A stretch of DNA of 43,368 bases from Rhodospirillales bacterium (lineage in GTDB: Bacteria > Pseudomonadota > Alphaproteobacteria > TMED109). Both the position numbers and the translations under genes were made by a program. The DNA lies in the NCBI GenBank assembly GCA_028824295.1, contig JAPPED010000030.1, positions 1-43,368 of the forward strand, written 5' to 3'. The notes beneath the pieces are model-generated. The model made no database searches. It saw only the letters and a program-made list of their open reading frames with translations, and was not told the origin of the DNA. Below are positions 25,568 through 33,068 of the stretch, in pieces (within the stretch, counting starts at the first letter, position 1; every line of letters starts with the position of its first letter).

Positions 25568-26722
25568 GTGACCGAAGAGCGGGATATCGTGGCCAACGCA
25601 AAGAACTTTACGGTCGGCGTCGAGGAGGAATACCTGCTCGTCGATCGGGACAGTCGTGAACTGATTCGCGCCGCCCCCACGGCCTTGCTCGACCATTGCG
25701 TCGCAAAGCTCGGCTCGCAGGTCAAGACCGAATTCCAGCAGTCGCAGATCGAGGTCAGCACCGAGGTCTGTGAGACGGTCGGCCAGGTACGGGACGACCT
25801 ATTGCGGCTTCGGGAAACGGTCGCAGGTTGCGCTGAACGGGAGGGATTGGCGCTGGTTGCGGCCTCCACCCATCCCTCCGCGAAATGGGAGGATCAGCGA
25901 TCGACCGACCAGGCTCGCTACATCGACCTGGCGCGAGATCTGCAGGGCGTAGGGCGCCGGCTGCTTACCTGCGGGATGCACGTCCACATCTGCATCACCG
26001 AGGATGATCTGCGGATCGACCTGATGAATCAGGTCGCGTACTTCCTGCCCCATCTGCTCGCGCTCAGCACTTCCAGCCCCTTCTGGCATGGCGAAGACAC
26101 TGGACTTGCCTCCTACCGGCTGTCCATTTTCGACAACCTGCCAAGAACCGGGCTGCCGGGGACATTCGCGAGCTGGGGCGAGTACGAGCGCCACGTCAAC
26201 GTGCTGGCCAGCACCGGCGTGATCCCGGACGCCAGCATGATCTGGTGGGACATCCGGCCGTCGGTGCGCTTCCCGACCATCGAGATGCGCATTTGTGACG
26301 TGTGCACACGGCTCGAAGACGCCGTCGTGATCACGGCGCTGTTCCGTTGCTTGGTGCACATGCTGTTCCGTCTGCGCCGAATGAACCAGAGATGGCGCGG
26401 TTACGCGCCCATGCTGGTGGCGGAAAACCGGTGGCGGGCCCAGCGGTACGGCATCGATGCGGGCCTCATCGATTTCGGACGAGGGGAGATCGTGCCGTTT
26501 CCGGACCTACTTGACGAAATCCTCGACTTGGTTGCCACGGACGCCGATGAACTGGGATGTACCGGCGAATTGGAGACAGCACGGGAGATCCTGGCCCGCG
26601 GCACGAGCGCGCACCGCCAGCGCCATGCCTTCGACGAGGCGCGTGCCCGTGGGGCTAGCCGGGATGAAGCCCTCCGGGACGTCGTGGACATGCTGATTGT
26701 AGAGAGCGCACTGGGCGCGTAG
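25568..26722 (+). CDS. ybdK: YbdK-type carboxylate-amine ligase (glutamate-cysteine ligase 2 family)
   Basis: A 384-residue ATP-grasp-like ligase of the GCS2 family. The N-terminal acidic motif is VGVEEEYLLVD (res. 17-27). Further family segments are QSQIEVSTEVC, THPSAKWEDQ, CGMHVHICI and the metal/ATP region SVRFPTIEMRICDVC. The family catalyses ATP-dependent amide bond formation; E. coli YbdK has weak glutamate-cysteine ligase activity and the natural substrate is often unknown. The start is GTG at 25568 (a GTG at 25589 is an alternative). It is a single gene with the inverted repeat at 25442-25479 about 90 bp upstream. Confidence 0.9.
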   Translation: MTEERDIVANAKNFTVGVEEEYLLVDRDSRELIRAAPTALLDHCVAKLGSQVKTEFQQSQIEVSTEVCETVGQVRDDLLRLRETVAGCAEREGLALVAASTHPSAKWEDQRSTDQARYIDLARDLQGVGRRLLTCGMHVHICITEDDLRIDLMNQVAYFLPHLLALSTSSPFWHGEDTGLASYRLSIFDNLPRTGLPGTFASWGEYERHVNVLASTGVIPDASMIWWDIRPSVRFPTIEMRICDVCTRLEDAVVITALFRCLVHMLFRLRRMNQRWRGYAPMLVAENRWRAQRYGIDAGLIDFGRGEIVPFPDLLDEILDLVATDADELGCTGELETAREILARGTSAHRQRHAFDEARARGASRDEALRDVVDMLIVESALGA

Positions 26723-26902
26723 CGGTCACTGTCCGCTGCGCCGTTGGGGCGCAAGGCTGCGGTGGTGACGGCGCGCCGCGCGACGGGGCACGGGCCGGTT
26801 GGGTCGCGCGCGCCGCTTCGTCCACCGGTTCGCGTTCACCCGGCGCCGAACACGCCGGAAATCCCCTAGGTCGCAGCCGCTGCTCCGGTCGAGAACCGCC
26901 CC

Positions 26903-27787
26903 TTATTCGTTGCCGATGACCGCCTGACAGGCCTCCGGCAGGTCGGCGAGCGTGAGTTCGGGCGGCACCTCTCCAGGTGCCGGTGGGGGCGGGTTCAGTG
27001 CTTCGTCGGTGAACCACCAGGCGAGTGTTGCGTCGCAACCGTCCCCTGCTGGCGGGGGTTGCTGTTCGATGCATGCATCCCCGGGCGGGCAGCGCAGGCG
27101 TACATGAAAGTGGGAATCATGCCCCCACCACGGCCGGACCTTGCGCAACCAGTTCGTGTCGCCGGGTTCTCTCGTGTCACAAAGCTGCCGCTTGATGGCG
27201 GCGTTCACGAAAATTCGGGCTACCGCCGGGTCGCTTGCGGCGGTCTCCAGGATCTCCGCATGAGCGCTCGTCCAGTGTTCGTTGACGTGCAGCCGGTCGG
27301 CCGAGACGACCGGAGGGGAGCCGATCTCTTCGCGCTCCGCCGTACTCAAATTCAGCCTGCGTCCCGGACGCAACCAGATGTCGACGTCCAGTCCGACCTG
27401 ATGCGACCGGTGGCCCGAGAGCATGGGGCCGCCACGCGGTTGGCTGATGTCGCCGACGTAGAGTCCCCCCCAGCCGACGGAACGCCCTTCCTGGGCCAGG
27501 CGCTTGATGAAAGCGATCGTGTCAGGGTGCCCCCAGTAACGATTTCGCGAGAGGCGCATAGCCTGCCAGTCAGGTCCCGATTCCGGGAGTTGAACGGCGC
27601 CAGCGAGGCACCCTGCCGAGTACCGGCCATGCGCCGCCGCCGAGCCCGTTGACGGCTCGTCAGTCGCGCCGAACGCGAATTTCGCTGGTTCTGCGGCCGC
27701 CGCGCCGCCAATGACGAGCGCTAGCACGATTCCGATAAGGACGACGGCCGGCTTCAGCGCGTCAAGGAGTAGATGGAGGTAGAACAA
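26903..27787 (-). CDS. mepA: Penicillin-insensitive murein endopeptidase MepA
   Basis: About 294 residues, a zinc LAS-type DD-endopeptidase that cuts D-Ala-meso-DAP cross-links in periplasmic peptidoglycan. Zinc-binding motifs are GHRSHQVGLDVDIW (His129, Asp136 by homology) and WGHDSHFHVRLRCP (His228). Several cysteines match the disulfides of MepA. A hydrophobic signal (LKPAVVLIGIVLALVIGGAAAA) precedes the mature protein. No ATG fits: I chose TTG at 27787, just before the signal; an open frame continues to 28114 but its sequence is not protein-like. The start is the least certain part. Confidence 0.85.
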   Translation of the reverse strand: MFYLHLLLDALKPAVVLIGIVLALVIGGAAAAEPAKFAFGATDEPSTGSAAAHGRYSAGCLAGAVQLPESGPDWQAMRLSRNRYWGHPDTIAFIKRLAQEGRSVGWGGLYVGDISQPRGGPMLSGHRSHQVGLDVDIWLRPGRRLNLSTAEREEIGSPPVVSADRLHVNEHWTSAHAEILETAASDPAVARIFVNAAIKRQLCDTREPGDTNWLRKVRPWWGHDSHFHVRLRCPPGDACIEQQPPPAGDGCDATLAWWFTDEALNPPPPAPGEVPPELTLADLPEACQAVIGNE

Positions 27788-28217
27788 TGGCTTTCGTCCG
27801 GGGGTAGGGCGTGGGCGGGCGGATGACCGTTCGCGATGGCGCAGCGGACGAAAGGTAGGCGCGGAAAGTGCGGGGCTCAACGGGCCGTTCCCGGGAACAG
27901 TTTCGCCGTTGCGGGCACGGGTACCGCCAAGCCCATGCATGAGTCGGCCATTGGTCTGTCCGGGTGTCGCGGCCCGAGGCTCCGCACACCACCCGCCCCG
28001 ATGCATGGCCGCGATTCGCCATCGTGTCGAAGCGTCGAGGCCGGTGCGGTCGCGCCGGATGGGAGGGCGGCCTGCTGTGTCTGAGCGGTTGCGCTCAGGC
28101 ATGAACAACGGCAAACTGTTTCATTCGGCCGCTCGAACCGATAGAATTACTTTAATATCAATATCTTAGAATCTGCTGAGGCCGTGGCGGGCTTGGACAA
28201 TTCATGGGATCGGAGCA
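27788..28217. other. Divergent gene-free region before usp
   Basis: 430 bp. Most is GC-rich with no supported gene. At 28140-28175 the sequence turns sharply AT-rich (GAATTACTTTAATATCAATATCTTAG). This is the likely promoter zone for the usp gene at 28218 and stands out from the surrounding composition, but I cannot assign -35/-10 elements with confidence. Confidence 0.45.
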
Positions 28218-28712
28218 ATGGCAGGAGAGCGCCCACGCGAACGGCCGGCCGGCCGGATCAAGTTCCTGGTTTGCATCGACGATAGCCAGGAGTGCCGCAC
28301 GGCGCTGCGTTTCGCTTGCATGCGTGCCCAGAACACTGGTGGCAAGGTCAGCCTGATCTACGTCATCGAACCGAACGCCTTCAACTTGAGCGGGTCGGTC
28401 CAGGAGATCATGGCTGAGGAGGCGCGCGATCAGGCGCGAGCTGCACTGGAAGAATGTGCCGGCGAAGTCTTCGAGGAGTTTGGCGTACGGCCGGAGATGG
28501 CTGTACACCAGGGAGACAAGGCCAACACGATCCTGACGACGATCGAAGAAGACGAGAGCATCAATATCCTGGTCTTGGGGGCTGCGCCGGAAGGCGCCGG
28601 TTCGAATAGACTGATCTCCTACCTGTCGAGCCAAGTGACCAAGCGGCTCCACATTCCCCTCACCATCGTGCCGGGTGACCTGGACGATGAACGGCTCCGC
28701 TGGATCACCTAG
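28218..28712 (+). CDS. Universal stress protein, UspA family
   Basis: A 164-residue cytoplasmic protein with a single Usp domain. The first strand is KFLVCIDDSQE (res. ~15-25) and the nucleotide-binding loop is LGAAPEGAGSNRL, close to the ATP-binding G-2x-G-9x-G-S pattern, followed by LSSQVTKRLHIPLTIVP. A 14-residue basic leader precedes the domain. Usp proteins aid survival under starvation, oxidative or membrane stress; partners vary. Its TAG stop is formed by the TA target site plus the first base of the mobile element at 28712. It lies directly upstream of rpoH with the element between. Confidence 0.9.
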   Translation: MAGERPRERPAGRIKFLVCIDDSQECRTALRFACMRAQNTGGKVSLIYVIEPNAFNLSGSVQEIMAEEARDQARAALEECAGEVFEEFGVRPEMAVHQGDKANTILTTIEEDESINILVLGAAPEGAGSNRLISYLSSQVTKRLHIPLTIVPGDLDDERLRWIT

Positions 28713-28736
28713 GGGCCTATATCGAATACTTGACAG
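28712..28736 (+). repeat. Left terminal inverted repeat of the MITE-like element
   Basis: Begins GGGGCCTATATCG and ends ACTTGACAG, reading inward. Its first G completes the TAG stop of usp. Confidence 0.75.
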
Positions 28737-28941
28737 CTTACGCTGCTAGCCGTCGATTCATTTCACCGGTCGCCAGTGTCGCTGAGTGCGATCGCCCCTC
28801 GCCGTGCAGCTGCGCCGGCCGGTGGAACAGCACCAGGTGGACGATCTGGCGATGTTCCGCGCCGTCAGGCGCGCTAGGCGCCGGTTCGGCGGCACTCTGG
28901 TGGGGCGGGGCAGGCAGCGGCGGATGTTTCATGCATGTTCT

Positions 28942-28969
28942 TGCAACACAGGATTATAACTGCAACACA
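28942..28969 (+). repeat. Direct repeat pair TGCAACACA inside the element
   Basis: TGCAACACA at 28942-28950 and 28961-28969, 19 bp start to start, flanking GGATTATAAC in an AT-rich segment of the element. Near-two-turn spacing suggests a protein-binding site, but chance is possible. Confidence 0.5.
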
Positions 28970-28985
28970 TAGGAACAAACCTGAC

Positions 28986-29010
28986 CTGTCAAGTAGTCGA
29001 TATCAGTCCC
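28986..29010 (-). repeat. Right terminal inverted repeat of the MITE-like element
   Basis: On the reverse strand it begins GGGACTGATATCG and ends ACTTGACAG, four mismatches from the left repeat, followed outward by TA at 29011-29012. Confidence 0.75.
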
Positions 29011-29022
29011 TAACAATTCTGT

Positions 29023-29049
29023 GAATTTGCCGTAATCGCGCGAATTTGC
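29023..29049 (+). promoter_or_regulatory. Direct repeat pair GAATTTGC in the rpoH leader
   Basis: GAATTTGC occurs at 29023-29030 and 29042-29049, 19 bp apart start to start, the second nested in GCGCGAATTTGCGCG. This lies 95-121 bases before the rpoH start, between the mobile element and the gene. It may be a regulator site or part of the promoter; no consensus -35/-10 pair is clear. Confidence 0.4.
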
Positions 29050-29143
29050 GCGTAGCGTGGCATGGGAACCGAATGTGCATCGACCGTTGCCCGTTCTGGT
29101 CCACGGAACCGTGATCGCTCATTCGGCGGAAAGAGGGGAGTTG

Positions 29144-30025
29144 ATGGAAAAATTACCCCAGAGCCCGAATCGCTCGACGACCACCAAGAATATCGTGAAC
29201 TATGCCATGCGCGCCCCCCTGCTTACCCCGGAACGCGAGCGCGAACTGGCGCTCCGGTGGCGGGAGCAAGGCGATGTGGCCGCCATGCACGAGCTGGTTG
29301 AAGCCCACGCCCGGCTGGCCATTTCCATCGCCAAGCGGTTCCGCAACTACAACGTGCCAATGTCTGATCTGATCCAGGAAGCGCACATCGGTCTGGTGCA
29401 GGCCGCAGACCGTTTCGACCCCGAGCGCGGCGTGCGGTTCTCGACTTGCGCCAGCTGGTGGGTTCGCGCGGCCATCCAGGACTACGTATTGAGAAACTGG
29501 TCCGTCGTGCGGACCAGCACGACCGCAGCGCAGAAGTCCTTGTTCTTCGGATTGTCTCGATACCGTGCCCGGTTGGCGGGTTACGGGGATGCTGAACTGA
29601 CTCCGGAACATCGCGACATCGTTGCTCGCTCTCTGGGCGTAACCGAAGCCGAAGTCGAGCGCATGGAGCACCGACTGGGTGCCGCTGGCGACACTTCCCT
29701 GAACCAGCCACTGTATGAAGACGGCACCGAAGAGCGTCAGGATGCAGTGGTCGACGAGCGCGAAGGCCCCGAGGCCGAGGTGGTGCAGCGCGTCGAGTAC
29801 ACCAAGCGGATGAGCTGGGTCCGCAAGGCGCTCCGGTCGCTGACATTGCGGGAACGCCGGATCGTGAGGGCGCGCCATCTCGCCAAGACACCGCGCACGC
29901 TCGAAGAGCTGGGCTCGGAGCTGGGTGTCAGCAAGGAGCGGGTGCGACAGATCGAGCACCAGGCGATCACCAAGCTGCGCCGTAAGGTGCTTGCGTTTCA
30001 GGATCTGGCCGCCGCGCCAGCCTAG
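29144..30025 (+). CDS. rpoH: Heat-shock sigma factor RpoH (sigma-32)
   Basis: A 293-residue sigma-70-family factor directing RNA polymerase to heat-shock promoters. The ATG at 29144 follows a GAGGGGAG ribosome binding site; the frame is open 29 codons upstream but without support. Region 2 is LIQEAHIGLVQAADRFDPERGVRFSTCASWWVRAA (by parts, res. ~77-110). The RpoH box QKSLFFGLS (130-138) distinguishes it from other sigma factors and is the site of DnaK/FtsH control in relatives. Region 4.2 is LEELGSELGVSKERVRQIEHQA. The next gene is its classical target htpG. A mobile element ends 133 bp upstream. Confidence 0.96.
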   Translation: MEKLPQSPNRSTTTKNIVNYAMRAPLLTPERERELALRWREQGDVAAMHELVEAHARLAISIAKRFRNYNVPMSDLIQEAHIGLVQAADRFDPERGVRFSTCASWWVRAAIQDYVLRNWSVVRTSTTAAQKSLFFGLSRYRARLAGYGDAELTPEHRDIVARSLGVTEAEVERMEHRLGAAGDTSLNQPLYEDGTEERQDAVVDEREGPEAEVVQRVEYTKRMSWVRKALRSLTLRERRIVRARHLAKTPRTLEELGSELGVSKERVRQIEHQAITKLRRKVLAFQDLAAAPA

Positions 30026-30039
30026 ATTCCCTTCCCGGT

Positions 30040-30068
30040 CTTGCATTCGAGCCGGGTTCTCTCCATAT
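30040..30068 (+). promoter_or_regulatory. Candidate sigma-32 promoter of htpG
   Basis: CTTGCAT (30040-30046), a 14-base spacer, then CTCCATAT (30061-30068). The RpoH consensus is CTTGAAA, 13-15 bases, CCCCATNT, so five of seven and most of the -10 positions fit. It is located 47 bases before the htpG start and just after rpoH, suggesting htpG is induced by the factor encoded next to it. Confidence 0.65.
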
Positions 30069-30070
30069 CC

Positions 30071-30096
30071 GCTCAGCGGGCCCTTGCCCGCCGAGC
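30071..30096 (+). repeat. Stem-loop in the htpG 5' leader
   Basis: GCTCAGCGGGC pairs with GCCCGCCGAGC around a CCTT loop, ten of eleven positions complementary. It begins at or just after the expected transcription start and ends seven bases before the GGAGGA ribosome binding site. It may stabilise the transcript or affect translation; it does not itself cover the start. Confidence 0.55.
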
Positions 30097-30114
30097 GTAT
30101 GGAGGATCCCGGGC

Positions 30115-32016
30115 ATGGCCGCAGCCAGCAAGGAAGCGTCGCCGGCAGAGCGGCACCAATTTGAGGCAGAGGTCGGGCAGCTTCTCGACCTGATGGTCAA
30201 CGCGCTGTATAGCCAGCGCGACGTGTTCTTGCGGGAACTCGTATCAAACGCGGCCGACGCAGCTGACCGGCTCCGCTACGCGGCTCTGGCCAAACCGGAA
30301 CTCCTCGGTGACAGCCCCGATCCGCAGATCTTGCTGTCGGTCGATCCCAAGTCCAGGGTCCTTGAAATCGAGGACAACGGCATCGGGATGTCAAAGGCGG
30401 CCCTCGCCAAGGATCTCGGCACCATCGCTCGATCCGGAACCCGGGCCTTCGTGGAGCGGATGAAGAAGTCGGACGACGGCAAGCAGAAACCCGATCTCAG
30501 CCTGATCGGGCAATTCGGAGTCGGCTTCTATTCGGCGTTCATGGTGGCTGAGCGAGTGGAAGTGGAAAGCGTCGCGGCCGGCACCACAAAGGGCTGGGTG
30601 TGGTCCTCCGATGGCCGCGGTACCTATGAGATCGCGCGAGCCCAGCGGTCCCGGCGAGGGACCTGCGTGCGGTTGCACCTGCGGAAGGACGCCAAGGAAT
30701 ACCTGGAAGAGGCCCGGTTGCGACACGTCGTGCGCACTTGGTCGGACCACGTGTCCGTACCGATCGAACTCCGGATTGGCAAGGATCAGCAGCCACAGGT
30801 CATCAACACTGCTGCGGCACTGTGGACCCGGCCGAAGAAGGAAATCACGTCCGAGCAATACGTTTCCTTCTACCGCGATGTCGGACACTGCTTCGATGAG
30901 CCCTGGATCACGCTTCACAACCGAGCGGAAGGCAAGCTCTCGTACGTCACGCTTCTGTTCATTCCGACCGAGCAACCACTGGATCTGTACGACCCCGAAC
31001 GGCGCCGGCAGCTGCGTCTCTTCGTCAAGCGGGTGTTCATCACCGACCGGACAGATGCCCTCATTCCGCCCTGGCTGCGGTTCGTCAGAGGGGTCGTCGA
31101 TTCAGAGGACCTGTCCCTCAACGTCAGTCGGGAAATGCTGCAGCAGGATCCTCATGTCGCTCGCCTGCGTCAAAGCATCACCCGGCGCGTGCTCAATGCG
31201 CTGAAGAACAAGGCGGAGAAGGAGCCGGAGGCGTACGCACGGTTTTGGAAGATCTTCGGCCCGGTACTCAAGGAAGGCGTCTACGACGACGACGAGTGGC
31301 GAGACAGGCTGCTGGCGCTGCTTCGGTTCCGCTCCGCGGGTGGACAGGCGTCCGACGAACTGGTCAGCCTCCCAGGGTACGTGGACCGGATGAAGGAGGG
31401 GCAGGAAGAGATCTACTACATCTCGGGAGAGGACCCGGATCAGCTTGCCGAGAGTCCGCAGATCGAGGGTTTCCGGGCCCGCGGCCTTGAGGTGCTGCTG
31501 CTGTCGGACACGGTCGACGACTTCTGGGTGCCACGGGTCGGAGAGTACCAGGGGAAAGTACTGCGATCCGTGACCAAGGGCGGTATCGACCTGTCCCGCT
31601 TTGAACCGCAAGAGCCGGAGGCGGCCTCCGGGGAAACCTCCGATGTGGACGTGGGACAGCTGATCTCGCGGTTCAAAACGGTCCTAGGCGGGGCGGTGGC
31701 CGATGTGGTGCGGTCGGATCAGCTGACCGAGTCGCCCGCCGTGCTGGTCGCACCCAAGGACGGCATGGACCTTCAGGTGGAAAAGTTGCTGCAGCGACAC
31801 GGTCAGCTGCAGGAGCTGTCCCGGAAAGTCCTGGAAATCAATCCGGCGAACGAACTGATCCGCGCCATGGGGCGTGAGGATGTCAACGACCAGGAGTTCG
31901 ACGACGCAGCGCATGTGCTGCTCGACCACGCGCGGTTGGTGGCCGGCGAGCCCGTATCCGATCTGGCGAAGTTCGGGAGGAGGACGAACCGGCTGATCAG
32001 CCGCGGGTTTGGTTGA
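30115..32016 (+). CDS. htpG: Molecular chaperone HtpG (Hsp90)
   Basis: A 633-residue GHKL-ATPase chaperone acting as a cytoplasmic dimer on partly folded clients. The N-terminal ATP site shows FLRELVSNAADAADRLR, EIEDNGIGMSK and GQFGVGFYSAFMVAERV. The middle domain has FVRGVVDSEDLSLNVSREMLQ with the catalytic-loop Arg, and the C-terminal dimerisation domain ends ...LISRGFG. There is no cytosolic MEEVD tail, as expected in bacteria. Start ATG at 30115 follows GGAGGA. The upstream sigma-32-like promoter and adjacency to rpoH point to heat-shock control. Confidence 0.97.
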   Translation: MAAASKEASPAERHQFEAEVGQLLDLMVNALYSQRDVFLRELVSNAADAADRLRYAALAKPELLGDSPDPQILLSVDPKSRVLEIEDNGIGMSKAALAKDLGTIARSGTRAFVERMKKSDDGKQKPDLSLIGQFGVGFYSAFMVAERVEVESVAAGTTKGWVWSSDGRGTYEIARAQRSRRGTCVRLHLRKDAKEYLEEARLRHVVRTWSDHVSVPIELRIGKDQQPQVINTAAALWTRPKKEITSEQYVSFYRDVGHCFDEPWITLHNRAEGKLSYVTLLFIPTEQPLDLYDPERRRQLRLFVKRVFITDRTDALIPPWLRFVRGVVDSEDLSLNVSREMLQQDPHVARLRQSITRRVLNALKNKAEKEPEAYARFWKIFGPVLKEGVYDDDEWRDRLLALLRFRSAGGQASDELVSLPGYVDRMKEGQEEIYYISGEDPDQLAESPQIEGFRARGLEVLLLSDTVDDFWVPRVGEYQGKVLRSVTKGGIDLSRFEPQEPEAASGETSDVDVGQLISRFKTVLGGAVADVVRSDQLTESPAVLVAPKDGMDLQVEKLLQRHGQLQELSRKVLEINPANELIRAMGREDVNDQEFDDAAHVLLDHARLVAGEPVSDLAKFGRRTNRLISRGFG

Positions 32017-32037
32017 GGGTCTTTCGCGATCCCGGCC

Positions 32038-32751
32038 CTAGTCTACGACCGCGGCGCCCAGCACCTCTCCCTGCCCGTGGCGCTGGGCGATTACAGCCAT
32101 GATCTGGCCCGGGTGATCGTCGAGATCCCGCGGTAGCGGTATGCGCTGGGCGCTGCCGTCCCAGTCGATGATTTTCCGGTACGTTCGCACCACGTTGAAC
32201 GTCAGGAGATGGCGTCCCATGTTCTCGCCTCGAAGGACGCGGGTTTCACGCACGGGGTCGAATCGAATCAGGTAGATCTCGGCGGGCGTATCGTGCCGGT
32301 TGGTGAGGATCTCGCTTTCGCCTTCAGTCTCGACGATTCGCAAGAGCGGTGTGGGCGGTGCTGTCTCGAGCGCGCGCTGCAATTCCCGCATCACCTGTGG
32401 CGCGCGAGAACCGACCACATCGACCTTGCCGGAGATCACCATTTGCGGGGTATAGACCCGTCCACTGGAAAGCCGCGACGCGTACGCTTTCTGCCGTCGG
32501 GTGGCCCAAGGAGCGGCAAAACTGTCCTTCCAGCCGATGTAATCCCAGTAGTCGACGTGAAACGACAGCGCCAGGATGTCGGGGTTGCGTGCGATCCGGC
32601 CGATCACCGCGTGCGCGGGCGGGCAGGAGGAGCAGCCTTCCGACGTAAACAGCTCAACGACGACGGCGCGCTCACCCGCCTGCCCGACGATCGGAGCGAA
32701 CAGAATCCCCGCCGCGACGGCCGCAGCGCCGTATGCCCGGAAGCGTTTCAT
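32038..32751 (-). CDS. DUF1223 family secreted thioredoxin-like protein
   Basis: A 237-residue protein from ATG at 32751 (a GTG at 32772 would add seven residues). A signal peptide (YGAAAVAAGILFAPIVGQA) precedes the DUF1223 hallmark VVVELFTSEGCSSCPPAHAVIG, a thioredoxin-like CxxC site, then LSFHVDYWDYIGWKD and YTPQMVISGKVDVVGS. These proteins are presumed periplasmic thiol-disulfide or redox proteins; no function is proven. It converges with htpG (21 bp between stops) and is not obviously part of an operon. Confidence 0.87.
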   Translation of the reverse strand: MKRFRAYGAAAVAAGILFAPIVGQAGERAVVVELFTSEGCSSCPPAHAVIGRIARNPDILALSFHVDYWDYIGWKDSFAAPWATRRQKAYASRLSSGRVYTPQMVISGKVDVVGSRAPQVMRELQRALETAPPTPLLRIVETEGESEILTNRHDTPAEIYLIRFDPVRETRVLRGENMGRHLLTFNVVRTYRKIIDWDGSAQRIPLPRDLDDHPGQIMAVIAQRHGQGEVLGAAVVD

Positions 32752-33068
32752 TCGTCGGTTATAGGGTGACACCTGCGCACTGGCTACCGGCGCGTGATCC
32801 TAGCCGATTGAGCCCGTGCTGACGGTCGCCGAGCGGATACGGCATTCCGGTTCCGGGGGAACCTCCGCTCGACCGCCTCGCTGACGTCATGCGTGCAGTG
32901 CCGGGCGGCCGCGGCAGACCGCGCCAACGGCCATTGGTGCAGGGGAGAGACCGGCGCCTGGACCGATCCGGCACCGGCCTTCACCGGACGCCGGCATTAG
33001 GAACCCCGACGGCGAAGGCGAGATCGTCGCGAGTCGGCCGGACCGGAACCACCTCAGTCGGGTGGGGG
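32752..33068. other. Gene-free stretch between DUF1223 and acnA
   Basis: 317 bp upstream of the DUF1223 gene and downstream of acnA. Two overlapping reverse frames of 66-71 codons have no ribosome binding site or recognisable content. I see no hairpin-T-run terminator for acnA. It should hold the DUF1223 promoter. Confidence 0.45.

Larger units (their letters stand above)
28712..29010. mobile_element. MITE-like non-autonomous element (IS630/Tc1-type TA target)
   Basis: A 299-bp element bounded by 25-bp terminal inverted repeats (28712-28736 and 28986-29010) that match at 21 of 25 positions and share the inner block ACTTGACAG. TA dinucleotides flank it at 28710-28711 and 29011-29012, consistent with TA target duplication. 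It has no convincing transposase gene; a 64-codon reverse frame inside is not a known protein. TTGACA in each repeat points inward, as in repeats that carry a transposase -35 hexamer, suggesting derivation from a full insertion sequence. It sits between usp and rpoH and could alter rpoH transcription. Confidence 0.72.

Noticed and set aside
28738..28932. 64-codon reverse frame inside the MITE-like element
   Set aside because: Pro/His/Ala-rich, no ribosome binding site, no resemblance to a transposase; the element is better viewed as non-coding.
30071..30096. Hairpin after rpoH as a rho-independent terminator
   Set aside because: No T-run follows, and it lies downstream of a likely htpG promoter, so a leader structure is more plausible.
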